From the NCBI GenBank assembly GCA_029979265.1, contig JAPOHW010000003.1:1-64000 (forward strand): a stretch of DNA of 64,000 nt, given 5' to 3'. Made by a program: the position numbers and the translations under genes. Below are positions 32,724-42,200 of the stretch, piece after piece (the stretch's first letter is position 1; each line of letters starts with the position of its first letter). The DNA comes from Actinomycetota bacterium. Lineage in GTDB: Bacteria; Actinomycetota; Acidimicrobiia; Acidimicrobiales; Aldehydirespiratoraceae. The notes under the pieces are model-generated. The model searched no databases. It saw nothing but the letters and a program-made list of their open reading frames with translations, and was not told where the DNA came from.

Positions 32724-34316
32724 TCAGACCCGATTGCGCAGGCGACGGCTGATGGTCTCGCGCCGCTCTTGGAGTTCTCGGTAGGTCATTCGCTCGGTCT
32801 GGGCGTCGACGCCGAACGCGGCGCGGATGCCGTCGGGGTCGAACTCGTACTCGTCGGGATCCATTCCGACTTCGGCTGCAAGACGGGCGCCATGGGCCGA
32901 GACGAAGTAGGTCGCCACATGGGTGATTTCGGCGAACAGGTCGAGATCGGGAGCAAGGGTGGCGATTGCGCCGTCGAGGAAGACCATGTTCTTGACGAAC
33001 AGCATCAGTTCCTTCGGCATGCGGGCCCCGTACCCGAGCAGCGCCTTCACCACTCGTTGCAGCTCCTCGGTGAGCTGGTCGGGGGTCATCGTCAGTGGGT
33101 CGACGACCTCGTCGAGCAGGCCGAGGTCGTTTGCGACAGCCTCGAGGTCGGTGTCGTCCGGGAGCGCACCGAGGTCACGCATGGCGGCGAGTTGGTCGAC
33201 CGGGTTGTTCATCATGCCGCCGATCAACAATCGAACGAAGGCAAGGCGCTTGGCCTCGGTCATTCGGCCGGTGATTCCGAAGTCGAGCAGGGCAGTGCGG
33301 CCGTCGTCGAGCACGTACAGGTTTCCCCCGTGGAGGTCGCCGTGGAAGATCCCGTGGATCAGCGCCCCCTCCATGAAACCGATCATCCCGGCGCGGACTG
33401 CTGCGTGTGTGTCGACCCCGAGTTCGTCGTAGCGCTCGACGTCGTCGAACCGGAAGCCATCGAGGCGCTCCATCACCAGCACTCGACGGGTGACGAGCTC
33501 GGGATGCGGCCGCGGCACGACGAAGTGGGTTTGCTCGAGATCGGCAAAGACCCGAGCCACGTCGAGCATGTTCGCCGCCTCGACCCGAAAGTCGAGTTCC
33601 TCGCTGATCGTGTGCGCAAAGACCTCGACGAGGGCGGGTGGGTTGGCCAGCGAGGCGACAGGGATACGGCCGACCAGGTACGGAGACAGCCAGGCCATCA
33701 CGCGGAGGTCCTTGTGGACGAGATCGTCGACAGTGGGTCGCTGCACCTTGACCACGACGTCGGTGCCGTCGTGCAGCGTGGCAGCGTGGACCTGCGCAAT
33801 CGATGCTGCAGCGATCGGCTCGCGATCGAATTCGGCGAAGATCGATTCGAGTGTTGCTCCGAGATCGGCCTCCACGACGCAGCGCACGGCGGCGAACGAC
33901 TCGGCTGGCACCTGATCGCGGCACTTGGCGAACTCGGTGACGAGTTCGGTGGGGAAGATGCCCTCGCCGGAGGAAATGATCTGACCGAGTTTGATGTAGG
34001 TCGGTCCGAGTATCTCGGCCGCCTTGCGCATCCGACGAGACAGATCGGCCGTGCTCTGCGATCCACCCTTGCGGCGGCCGCGCACGAACCAGGCGATCAG
34101 CGCCCAGCCGAGGTGGCGAGCGACGGTGATCGCCCGCCGAAGTGGTGGCAGTCGCGGCGGGGTGATGAGCGACGGAAGGCGCCTGCTCGTCGCCGTCCGA
34201 ATCGTGTCGACATCGGTGAGCCACGCCAGCGCGTCAGGATCGACGAGCCATGGCGGGTCGTCGCTGAACGTGCCGTGGACGAGATCGGCGGGCGAATCGG
34301 CGAGGGGACCGGTCAC
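32724..34316 (-). CDS. ABC1/UbiB-family atypical kinase
   Basis: A 530-residue ABC1 (ADCK/UbiB) family protein. Signature elements are the KxGQ helix AEILGPTYIKLGQIISSGEG, the Ala-rich loop AAASIAQVHAATL, the invariant Lys in VVVKVQRP, the HGDLHGGNLYVLDDGRTALLDFG catalytic and metal segment, and a DFGxxG. There is no C-terminal membrane segment as in UbiB, though hydrophobic patches exist. Family members are ATPases linked to quinone or lipid metabolism. GTG start. Its stop is 42 bp from the nucS ATG on the same strand. Confidence 0.9.
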   Translation of the reverse strand: MTGPLADSPADLVHGTFSDDPPWLVDPDALAWLTDVDTIRTATSRRLPSLITPPRLPPLRRAITVARHLGWALIAWFVRGRRKGGSQSTADLSRRMRKAAEILGPTYIKLGQIISSGEGIFPTELVTEFAKCRDQVPAESFAAVRCVVEADLGATLESIFAEFDREPIAAASIAQVHAATLHDGTDVVVKVQRPTVDDLVHKDLRVMAWLSPYLVGRIPVASLANPPALVEVFAHTISEELDFRVEAANMLDVARVFADLEQTHFVVPRPHPELVTRRVLVMERLDGFRFDDVERYDELGVDTHAAVRAGMIGFMEGALIHGIFHGDLHGGNLYVLDDGRTALLDFGITGRMTEAKRLAFVRLLIGGMMNNPVDQLAAMRDLGALPDDTDLEAVANDLGLLDEVVDPLTMTPDQLTEELQRVVKALLGYGARMPKELMLFVKNMVFLDGAIATLAPDLDLFAEITHVATYFVSAHGARLAAEVGMDPDEYEFDPDGIRAAFGVDAQTERMTYRELQERRETISRRLRNRV

Positions 34317-34397
34317 GTCCCTAGTGTTGCGAGCCCGAGGGCCGGTACCAACCTCCGGCGACGAGGGTTCACAGTCTGACGAGACCGCTCGAGTTGC

Positions 34398-35150
34398 TCA
34401 GCCGTCGAACGATGACAGCGCCGCAAGCGCCGACGCGGCCAACTCGGGTCGACACACCAGCAGGTCGGGCAAGTACACGTCGGGTTGGTTGTAGCGCAGC
34501 GGTGATCCGTCGATTCGACTGACATGACACCCGGCAGCCTCGGCGACAGCGACCGGAGCACACGAGTCCCACTCGTACTGGCCGCCACTGTGCGCGTAGA
34601 TCTCGCACTCGCCGCGCACGACAGCCATGGTCTTCGCCCCGGCCGACCCCATCTCGACAAGCTCGGCATCGAGCGATTCCGCAACATGCAGTGCTGCCGC
34701 TGGTGGGCGACTGCGACTCACGATCATCCGCGGGGTCGGATTGGGTTCGGGCGGGAGGCGAACCGGGTCGGCGGTACTGAGGGTCACCCCGAGGCCAGGA
34801 AGGGCGACCGCCCCAACGACCGGGACATGGTCGACCACGAGGGCAACGTGGACGGCCCAGTCGCTTCGTGGGACTTCTCCGAACTCGCGAGTTCCGTCGA
34901 GCGGATCGACGATCCACACGCGCTCGGCGTCGAGGCGCGCCATATCGTCCTTTCCCTCCTCACTCAGGATTGCATCATCGGGCCGTGCTGCCTGTAAGCG
35001 TTCGACCAGGAACTCGTGGGCTTGGCGGTCACCCTCGTCTTTGAGGAGTGCCGGTGGCGCGCCCTGAGCATGGAGTCGGGCTCGGAGCTCCACGAGGAGG
35101 TCGCCGGCTTCGGTTGCAAGGCGGGCGGCGAGGCGGTGGTCGTCGGTCAC
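34398..35150 (-). CDS. cysQ: 3'(2'),5'-bisphosphate nucleotidase CysQ (inositol-phosphatase fold)
   Basis: A 250-residue member of the FIG/inositol monophosphatase superfamily. Metal motif 1 is AILSEEGKDD; motif 2 is VWIVDPLDGTREFGE, where the TREF ending favours CysQ over inositol monophosphatases; motif 3 is GGQYEWDSCAPVAVAEAAG. It would hydrolyse 3'-phosphoadenosine phosphate made in sulfate assimilation. GTG start at 35150. Intergenic spacing to the next upstream gene is 123 bp, in which I see no further gene. Confidence 0.88.
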   Translation of the reverse strand: MTDDHRLAARLATEAGDLLVELRARLHAQGAPPALLKDEGDRQAHEFLVERLQAARPDDAILSEEGKDDMARLDAERVWIVDPLDGTREFGEVPRSDWAVHVALVVDHVPVVGAVALPGLGVTLSTADPVRLPPEPNPTPRMIVSRSRPPAAALHVAESLDAELVEMGSAGAKTMAVVRGECEIYAHSGGQYEWDSCAPVAVAEAAGCHVSRIDGSPLRYNQPDVYLPDLLVCRPELAASALAALSSFDG

Positions 35151-35273
35151 GAATGGAACGGTACCGCTCGCTGCCCCATGCCAGAGCGACGCGTGGATGG
35201 GGCCTCTTCCCGACGAGGGGTGGCGTTGCGACGTGCTGTGGTTGCGTCGGTCGGGGAGTGCGGGTGCGGTGCG

Positions 35274-35648
35274 TCACCAACCGACGCGGTTTCGAAACGA
35301 CCTGGACCCTTCGATCCGCACATGGGGCGGCAGACGGTCGAGCAAGCCCCGGTCGGATGTGACCACCGTGATGGTCTCTGTCGCCGACGCTTCGGCGAGG
35401 ACAGTCTCGACGATGAGGTCGTCGGCGGCATCGGGGACCGAACGATTGGCGTAGCGCAGTTCGACGTTGCCTCGGGTTCCGGCCGGCACGCCTTCGATCG
35501 GGCGTCCATCCGCGATGACAAGGATCCACTCCCCGTCGAAGTCGTACTCGGCGACTGCAGTGACGAGGCGCCTCAGCGCAGACGCCTTGTCGCGCCACCA
35601 GCCATCGGGGACACAGCCGCGGACGTTCATGGCATCGATGATGATCAG
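35274..35648 (-). CDS. NYN/PIN-like domain protein (putative RNase)
   Basis: About 124 residues with a NYN fold. LIIIDAMNVRGCVPDGWWRD carries the first acidic strand, DFDGEWILVIADGRP the second, RSVPDAADDLIVETVL the central acidic helix and TITVVTSDRGLLDRLP the last. Actinobacterial proteins with the D-x-M-N-V-x-G-x-x-P-D-G-W-W-R-D pattern are predicted metal-dependent RNases. The start is unresolved: no ATG precedes the essential first strand, so I give the CTG at 35648; a GTG at 35708, inside ettA, is an alternative. It follows ettA immediately and is probably coupled to it. Confidence 0.78.
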   Translation of the reverse strand: MIIIDAMNVRGCVPDGWWRDKASALRRLVTAVAEYDFDGEWILVIADGRPIEGVPAGTRGNVELRYANRSVPDAADDLIVETVLAEASATETITVVTSDRGLLDRLPPHVRIEGSRSFRNRVGW

Positions 35649-35652
35649 TGGT

Positions 35653-37353
35653 TCATCCCCGGGTGACGGGCTTGTACTTGATGCGGTGGGGGCGCATCGC
35701 GTCAACACCGTGTTCGCGCTTGCGGTACTCGGCGTAATCACTGAAGTTTCCTTCGAACCAGCGGACCTGTGAGTCGCCCTCGAACGCCACGATGTGGGTT
35801 GCGACTCGGTCGAGGAACCACCGGTCGTGCGAAACGATGACCGCACAACCGGCGTAGGCCTCGATGGCATCCTCGAGCGCCCGCAGCGTGTCGATGTCGA
35901 GGTCGTTGGTCGGCTCGTCGAGCAGCAGGACGTTGGCGCCCTCCTTGAGGACCTTGGCCAGATGCACGCGATTGCGCTCGCCGCCGGAGAGGTTTCCCAC
36001 CATCTTCTGCTGGTCGGGACCCTTGAAATTGAATGATGCAACGTAGGAGCGCCCGTGCATCTCGCGCCCCCCGATCTCGAGGTGATCGACGCCTCCGGTG
36101 ATCTCGTCGTAGACGGTTTTGTGCGGATCGAGCGTGCGGTTCTGATCGACGTAGCCGAGTTGCACGGTGCTGCCGAGCGTGATGGAACCGGAGTCGGGTG
36201 CTGCGACCGGATCGTTTGTGCCTTCGAACTCGTCGATCAGCATCTTGAAGAGGGTGGACTTCCCGGCGCCGTTGGCACCGATGACTCCGACGATGCCAGC
36301 AGGGGGCAGGGTGAAGGAGAAGTCGTCGATGAGGAGTTTGTCTCCGAAGGCTTTGGCGATGTGCTCGGCCTCGATCACGACATCGCCCAGTCGCTTGTTG
36401 GCGGGGATGACGATCGAGAGATCCTCAGCCCGGCCCTCGGCCGCTTTCGCCTCTTCCAGCAACTTGTCGTACGCCGCCAAGCGAGCCTTTCCCTTCGACT
36501 GGCGTGCCTTTGGCGCCATCCGGACCCACTCGAGCTCGCGCTTGAGTGTTCGGGTCCGTTTGTCGTCGTCGCGCTTCTCCTGTGCGATTCGGGCTTCCTT
36601 TTGTTCCAGAAAGCCCGAGTAGTTGCCCTCGAACGGATAGCCCCGGCCATGATCGAGTTCGAGGATCCAACCGGCGACGTTGTCGAGGAAGTAGCGGTCG
36701 TGGGTCACCGCCACCACGGTGCCGGCGTAGTCCTGCAGGGTCCGTTCGAGCCACGCAACCGATTCGGCGTCGAGATGGTTGGTCGGCTCGTCGAGCAACA
36801 ACAGATCGGGCTTGGCGAGAAGCAGGCGAGCCATCGCCACCCGGCGGATCTCACCGCCCGAAAGGTTCTCCACGCTCCAGTCGCCCGGTGGTGTGCGGAG
36901 TGCGTCCATTGCGATCTCCACCGTGCGCTGGAGGTCCCATGCACCGATTGCTTCGATCTTGGACTCGAGGTCGGCCTGCTTGGCCCCGAGCTTCTCGAAA
37001 TCGGCGTCGGGGTCGCTCCATGCAGCGAGTACCCGGTCGTACTCGGCGAGCAGGGCCGATGCTTCACCGGCGCCGTCCATGACGTTCTCGAGCACCGTCT
37101 TGGTGGGATCGAGCTCGGGCTCTTGCTCGAGCATGCCGACGGTGTAGCCCTCACCGAGCTTGGCCTCTCCCGTGAAGTCGGTATCGATGCCCGCCATGAT
37201 CTTGAGCAGCGTCGACTTGCCGGCACCGTTCGGACCGAGCACGCCGATTTTTGCTCCCGGAAAGAACGAGAGCGTGATGTCTTTCAGCACATCTCGGCTC
37301 GGCGGAATGAACTTGCCGACCCTGTGCATGGTGTAGATGAACTGCGCTGCCAT
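35653..37353 (-). CDS. ettA: ABC-F translation factor EttA
   Basis: A 566-residue ABC-F ATPase with two nucleotide-binding domains and no transmembrane part. The N-terminus QFIYTMHRVGKFIPPSRDVL is EttA-specific. Walker A motifs are GPNGAGKSTLL and GANGAGKSTLF; signatures are NLSGGEIRRVAMARLL and NLSGGERNRVHLAKVL; both Walker B motifs read LLLDEPTN. The linker ARLAAYDKLLEEA and the arm WVRMAPKARQSKGKAR complete the family pattern. EttA acts at the ribosomal E site to gate early elongation by energy state. ATG 37353 replaces the longer frame start at 37386. Confidence 0.95.
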   Translation of the reverse strand: MAAQFIYTMHRVGKFIPPSRDVLKDITLSFFPGAKIGVLGPNGAGKSTLLKIMAGIDTDFTGEAKLGEGYTVGMLEQEPELDPTKTVLENVMDGAGEASALLAEYDRVLAAWSDPDADFEKLGAKQADLESKIEAIGAWDLQRTVEIAMDALRTPPGDWSVENLSGGEIRRVAMARLLLAKPDLLLLDEPTNHLDAESVAWLERTLQDYAGTVVAVTHDRYFLDNVAGWILELDHGRGYPFEGNYSGFLEQKEARIAQEKRDDDKRTRTLKRELEWVRMAPKARQSKGKARLAAYDKLLEEAKAAEGRAEDLSIVIPANKRLGDVVIEAEHIAKAFGDKLLIDDFSFTLPPAGIVGVIGANGAGKSTLFKMLIDEFEGTNDPVAAPDSGSITLGSTVQLGYVDQNRTLDPHKTVYDEITGGVDHLEIGGREMHGRSYVASFNFKGPDQQKMVGNLSGGERNRVHLAKVLKEGANVLLLDEPTNDLDIDTLRALEDAIEAYAGCAVIVSHDRWFLDRVATHIVAFEGDSQVRWFEGNFSDYAEYRKREHGVDAMRPHRIKYKPVTRG

Positions 37354-37387
37354 GGTTACCGAGGCTATCGGGCACAAAACGGCCAAG

Positions 37388-37416
37388 GCCCGAGGGTGAA
37401 GGCAGGGCCCTCGGGC
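37388..37416 (-). terminator. Probable intrinsic terminator of the NYN-S1 gene
   Basis: Between the NYN-S1 stop and the ettA start, a perfect 9-bp stem (GCCCGAGGG with CCCTCGGGC) encloses an 11-nt loop. On the minus strand a TTTT follows about 10 nt after the stem, weaker than a classical T-run. Confidence 0.5.
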
Positions 37417-37434
37417 GGCGGGCGAACCGACGAG

Positions 37435-38535
37435 TCACCGGCGTCGTGTTGCGCGACCTCGTGTTGCGGCGGCGTTTTTGGTGGGTGCTGCCTTTTTGGC
37501 TGTGGCTTTCTTGCCGGGCGTTGACTTGGTTGCTGCCTTTTTGGCTGCGGCTTTCTTGCCGGGCGTTGACTTGGTTGCTGCCTTCTTGGCTGCTGTCTTC
37601 TTTGTGGCGGTTTTCCTGGTGGGTGCTGCCTTTTTGGCTGCGGCTCTCTTGGTGGGAGCTGCCTTCTTGGTTGCCGTTCTGCTGCCGGAGCCGTCGAGAG
37701 CGATGAGCCCGGCGTCGATGCCGAGACGCTCGTGGTCGTAGCGGTGAATGACAACACGGAAGCTCTGGCCGAGCGTCACTGCGTCTCGGGCTCGCTGCGG
37801 CGCTGGATCCCCCATGAGGCGAAGCGGGAGATAGAGCGTCATCGAACCACTCGTCGCATATGCCCCGTGGGACGAGAACTCGGCGACGGTGGCGTTCACC
37901 ATCGATCCCTCCGGATGCCGTCTCCGGAACGTATTCCACGCAGCGCGCGGATTCGAACCCGGACCGACCGGCTCGGACGTCGCCGATGCACGCGCCTTCG
38001 ACGTTCTGGCGGCCTTTTTGGCGACCCGCTTGGCGGGCTTCTTGTCGGCCTTCGTCTTCGCTTCGGTCTGCTTCGGTTCGGCGTTCTCTGCTGTTGCTCG
38101 AGCCCGGCGGCTCACCGGTCCGCGAACCGGGGCGCGTGGCACGAAGATCCACCCCACCCCAGGGATCGGCTTTCCACCGATCAGGCGACCCTCGTCGAAC
38201 AGCCATCCGAACGTACCGTGGAACTCCTGGAACGAATCATTGGACAGGACCACAGCCTGGGCCCGGTCGGCGACCTGCAAGATGAAGGTGTCGCCCCGTC
38301 CGATCACCCCCGCCGGCGGCGTGATGATCTCGTTTGCGTCGATTGCGGCTCGCACCGCCTGCTGCTCTTCCTTCGCCACCCGGTGCTCGAACGATGCGTC
38401 GACAATGACGGTCACGATGTCGAACGCATACTCGGACGTGAACGTGGCCACCGCCTCGCGCAATTGCTCGAGGCTCGGCTCGGCTCGGCTCTCGGTGGCG
38501 ATGTTGGAACCGTCCACGACGGCGTGCTTGGGCAT
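37435..38535 (-). CDS. NYN/Zc3h12a-like nuclease with S1-like domain and Lys/Ala histone-like tail
   Basis: A 366-residue multidomain protein. Residues 1-130 are a Zc3h12a-like NYN RNase domain (HAVVDGSNIATES, VTVIVDASFEHRV, GRGDTFILQVADRAQAVVLSNDSF). A basic Ala/Lys linker follows (about 150-190). Residues around 200-285 (WNTFRRRHPEGSMVNATVAEF to VVIHRYDHERLGIDAG) look like an S1/OB-fold RNA-binding domain. From about 290 there is a tail of KKAA, TKK and TPGKK repeats resembling histone H1 or the HupB tail. It probably degrades or processes RNA while held to nucleic acid by the tail. It is the first gene before ettA. Confidence 0.8.
   Translation of the reverse strand: MPKHAVVDGSNIATESRAEPSLEQLREAVATFTSEYAFDIVTVIVDASFEHRVAKEEQQAVRAAIDANEIITPPAGVIGRGDTFILQVADRAQAVVLSNDSFQEFHGTFGWLFDEGRLIGGKPIPGVGWIFVPRAPVRGPVSRRARATAENAEPKQTEAKTKADKKPAKRVAKKAARTSKARASATSEPVGPGSNPRAAWNTFRRRHPEGSMVNATVAEFSSHGAYATSGSMTLYLPLRLMGDPAPQRARDAVTLGQSFRVVIHRYDHERLGIDAGLIALDGSGSRTATKKAAPTKRAAAKKAAPTRKTATKKTAAKKAATKSTPGKKAAAKKAATKSTPGKKATAKKAAPTKNAAATRGRATRRR
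37511..37600. repeat. Two 45-bp tandem repeats in the histone-like tail
   Basis: Two adjacent 45-bp units start at 37511 and 37556 with few differences, encoding two copies of a 15-residue block (AAKKAATKSTPGKKA). Flanking shorter degenerate KKAAPTK-type units suggest length variation by slippage or unequal recombination. Confidence 0.85.
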
Positions 38536-38587
38536 GGGGGTCAGTCAAGCAGGTGCATGCGTGGTGCCGGTGGTTAGGGTGCTCGAT

Positions 38588-39247
38588 GTGATCCGAGCAG
38601 TGCTCTTCGACTTCGGTGGCGTGATCCTGTCGAGTCCGTTCGAGGCCTTCAATCGGTACGAGGCGGAAGCGGGATTGCCGAGTGACACGATCCGGCGGAT
38701 CAACGCCATGAATCCCGATGCCAACGCATGGGCACACTTCGAACGCGGTGAAGTCTCGGTTGCCGGCTTCAAGGAACGTTTCGAGGCGGAGGCGAGGGCA
38801 CTCGGCTTCGACGTCGATGCGCAACGGGTCGTCGACGCGTTGCGGGGGGTGATTCGGCCCGCCATGGTCGAAGCGCTCCGCCGTTGTGCTGCGAACTTCA
38901 AAACGGCGATGCTGACCAACAACTTCAAGCCCCCGTCCGGTTCGGGGACCGAAGCAATGGTCGCGCAATCGGCAATCGACGGTGATGGCCAACCACTCGA
39001 CGAGATTCACGCGCTCTTCGACGAGATCATCGAGTCGAGCGTCGTGGGCGTGCGAAAGCCCGAGCCGCGCTTCTACGAGATCGCCTGTGAGCGGCTCGAG
39101 GTCGAACCTTCCGAATGTGTGTTTCTCGATGATCTCGGAATCAACCTGAAACCGGCGAGGGCGATGGGGATGCAGACCATCAAGGTGGTCGACCCGGACG
39201 TTGCCCTTGTCGAATTGGAGACGATCACCGGTCTCGACCTGCGTTGA
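38588..39247 (+). CDS. HAD-superfamily hydrolase (subfamily IA)
   Basis: A 219-residue HAD hydrolase. Motif I is AVLFDFGGVIL (nucleophilic Asp with the second position Phe-Gly rather than the usual DxD), motif II is TAMLTNNF, the motif III Lys is in VVGVRKPEPRFYEIA, and motif IV is CVFLDDLGINLKPARAMG. The pattern matches the HAD domains near epoxide hydrolase/ACAD10-type proteins, where the DFGGV motif is common. GTG start at 38588. Substrate unknown. It is convergent with kgd, 16 bp apart. Confidence 0.87.
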   Translation: MIRAVLFDFGGVILSSPFEAFNRYEAEAGLPSDTIRRINAMNPDANAWAHFERGEVSVAGFKERFEAEARALGFDVDAQRVVDALRGVIRPAMVEALRRCAANFKTAMLTNNFKPPSGSGTEAMVAQSAIDGDGQPLDEIHALFDEIIESSVVGVRKPEPRFYEIACERLEVEPSECVFLDDLGINLKPARAMGMQTIKVVDPDVALVELETITGLDLR

Positions 39248-39263
39248 GGCAACGGCCTCGATG

Positions 39264-42200
39264 TCAACCGAGCGCTTCGTCGAGCAGAACCTCGAGTTCT
39301 TGGCCGTGAACGGCTGCTGAGCCGCAGGCTGGTGAGCCGGACTCGAAGCGGCTGACCCGATGGATGTCGTGGGTTGCGCCGTGCGCCTCGTAGAGACGCC
39401 CCTTGATCGCATTCCACGGTCCCATGTTTTCCGGCTCCTCCTGCACCCACCGGATGTCGCGGGCGTTCGGATAGGCGTCGAGTTGTTGCTTCACTGCCTC
39501 GAACGGCCACGGATAGAGCTGTTCGACCCGGGCGATCGCAACGTTGGCCTTGCGCCTGTTGCGTTCGGCCATGAGATCGAACGCAACCTTCCCCGAGCAG
39601 AAGATGACCCGTTCGACCGCCTCTGCCGGTGGTGGATTGACGTCGCCTAGCAGCTCTTCGAAGGTGCCCGACATGAGTTCGCTCACTGGAGAACGCGAGT
39701 GCTTCGCCCGCAGCAACGACTTCGGGGTGAACACCACCAGCGGGGTCGACACCGACTGCATCGACTGGCGGCGGAGCAGGTGGAAGAACTGGCTCGCAGT
39801 CGTGGCGTTGCAGACCGATATGTTGTCCTCGGCCGCCAGCAGGAGAAACCGTTCGATTCGGGCCGACGAGTGCTCGGGTCCCTGGCCTTCGTAGCCATGG
39901 GGGAGCAGCATCACCAGGCCGCAGTCCTGGTTCCACTTGTCCTTCGCAGCCACGATGAACTGATCGATGATGATCTGGGCGCCGTTGGCGAAATCGCCGA
40001 ACTGGGCTTCCCACAGGACCAGGGCGTTCGGGTTAGCGATCGCATAGCCGTACTCGAACCCGAGTGCTGCGTACTCGCTCAGCAACGAGTCGTAGACCCA
40101 GAACTGGGTGGTGTCGCTGCCGGTGAGTGCCGTCAGCGGGACGTACTCGCTGCCGGTGTCGTAATCGACGAGCGTCGAGTGACGGTGGCTGAAGGTGCCG
40201 CGCCGGGTGTCCTGACCTGCCAGGCGAACCGAGGTTCCCTCGAGCAACAGGCTTCCATAGGCCATCGCCTCACCCAGTGCCCAGTCGACTTCGCCGCTCT
40301 CGAACAAGCTGTCGCGAGTGGCGAACTGCTGGGCCAGCTTCGGGTGCATCGTGAACCCGTCGGGTTTCGAGGAAAGCGCTGCGTAGATCGTGTCGATGGT
40401 GTCTCGGTCGACTGCCGTGTCGAGGTGAGGCAGTACTCCTGCTCCCGCAGTGGGCAGGTGAGCTCTGTCGCCGCTGTGAGCCGTCTCTCGGGTCTGATCG
40501 AGTGCAGATTGCAGCCGGGCCCGGAAGTCGGCAAGGGCTTCCTCGGCCTCGTCAGGGCTGAGGTCACCGCGCTTCACCAACGAGTTGGTATAGAGCTCGC
40601 GGACGCTCGGTCTCGCATCGATACGCCGGTACATCTCGGGGAGCGTGTAGCTCGGATCGTCACCCTCGTTGTGGCCGTGGCGCCGATAGCAAATCATGTC
40701 GATCACGACGTCCTTGTTGAACGCCTGGCGGTACTCGAATGCCAGGCGCGCGACGCGCACGCACGCCTCGGGATCGTCGCCGTTCACATGGAAGATCGGT
40801 GCCTGGATCATCTTCGCCACGTCGGTGGAGTACTGCGACGACCGCGCTGCGTGCGGAGCTGTCGTGAAACCGACCTGGTTGTTGATGATCACATGAACGC
40901 ACCCACCGACCCGGTAGCCACGAATCTGCGACAGGTTGAGCGTTTCGGCGACCACCCCCTGGCCGGCAAAGGCCGCATCTCCGTGGAGCAGCAGGGGCAA
41001 CACGGGGTACTCGCCGAAGCCGTCCCCGGGCTGGATCAGGTCCATCTGGGCGCGTGCCATACCGAGGACGACGGGATTGACTGCTTCGAGATGCGACGGG
41101 TTGGCGGCCAGTCGTATCGGGAGGTCGGATCCGTTGCGGCTGGTGAACGTTCCGCTCTGACCCAGGTGATATTTCACATCACCGGAACCCATCGTCATGT
41201 TGCCGACACCTTGGCCCTCGAACTCCGAAAAGAGTTGTCCGTAGGTTTTGCCAACGATGTTGACGAGCACGTTGAGCCGACCCCGGTGGGCCATACCGAT
41301 GATCGCCTCGGCCATCCCGTCGTCGGCGGCCGCACCGAGCAGCGCGTCGAGCAGCGGGATGGTCGACTCGGCTCCCTCGATCCCGAAGCGCTTCTGGCCG
41401 ACGTACTTCGTACCGAGGAAGACTTCCAGCGCCTCAGCCGCGTTCAGCCGCTCGAGGATGTGTCGTTGCTCGTCAGGTTGGACCGCACGATCGGCTCCCT
41501 CGAGTCGTTCCTGTATCCAGCGCTTTTCTGCCGGATCCTGGATGTGCATGTACTCGACGCCGACGGTGCGACAGTACGCATCGCGCAGAACACCGAGCAG
41601 GTCGCCGAGCGACATGCGTTCCTCGCCTCCGACCCGGGCGTAGATCCCGGTTGCGCTTCCGGTCAGGAACTGGCGGTCGAGGTCCCAGATGGTGAGGTCG
41701 TAAGTCGCCGGATCGAGCTCCGGGTGCATCGTCGGTTCCTTGACCGCCAACGGATCGAGATCGGCGATCAGGTGACCTCGGACCCGATACATGTTGATCA
41801 GCTGGTTGACCTTGGCCTGCTTTTCCAGCAGCGACGACTCACGGTCGACGGGGTTGATGTCGCGCCGCCACTTCACCGCCTCGTAGGGCACGCCCAGCGA
41901 GCGGAACACGTCGACGTAGAAGTTGTCCTCGCCGAGCAGGAGTTCGTGGACCTTTCGCAAGAACATGCCCGACTCGGCACCCTGAATGACTCGGTGGTCG
42001 TATGTCGACGTCACCGTGATGACCTTCGACACACCCAGATCGGCCAGCGTCGCCGGGTCGGCAGCCTGGAACTCGGTGGGGAAGTCGATCGAGCCCACTC
42101 CGACGATCAGGCTCTGACCCTGCATCAGGCGGGGCACCGACTGCAGTGTGCCGATCGTTCCGGGGTTGGTGAGGCTCACCGTCGTGCCGGTGAAGTCGTC

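Noticed and set aside
32127-34379. 750-residue plus-strand frame
   Set aside because: Shadow of nucS and the ABC1 kinase, both of which have intact family motifs on the minus strand.
37949-37960. GGTTCGAATCC-like T-arm of a tRNA (minus strand)
   Set aside because: It lies inside the NYN-S1 coding frame (VGPGSNPRAA) and no acceptor, D-arm or anticodon arm surrounds it.
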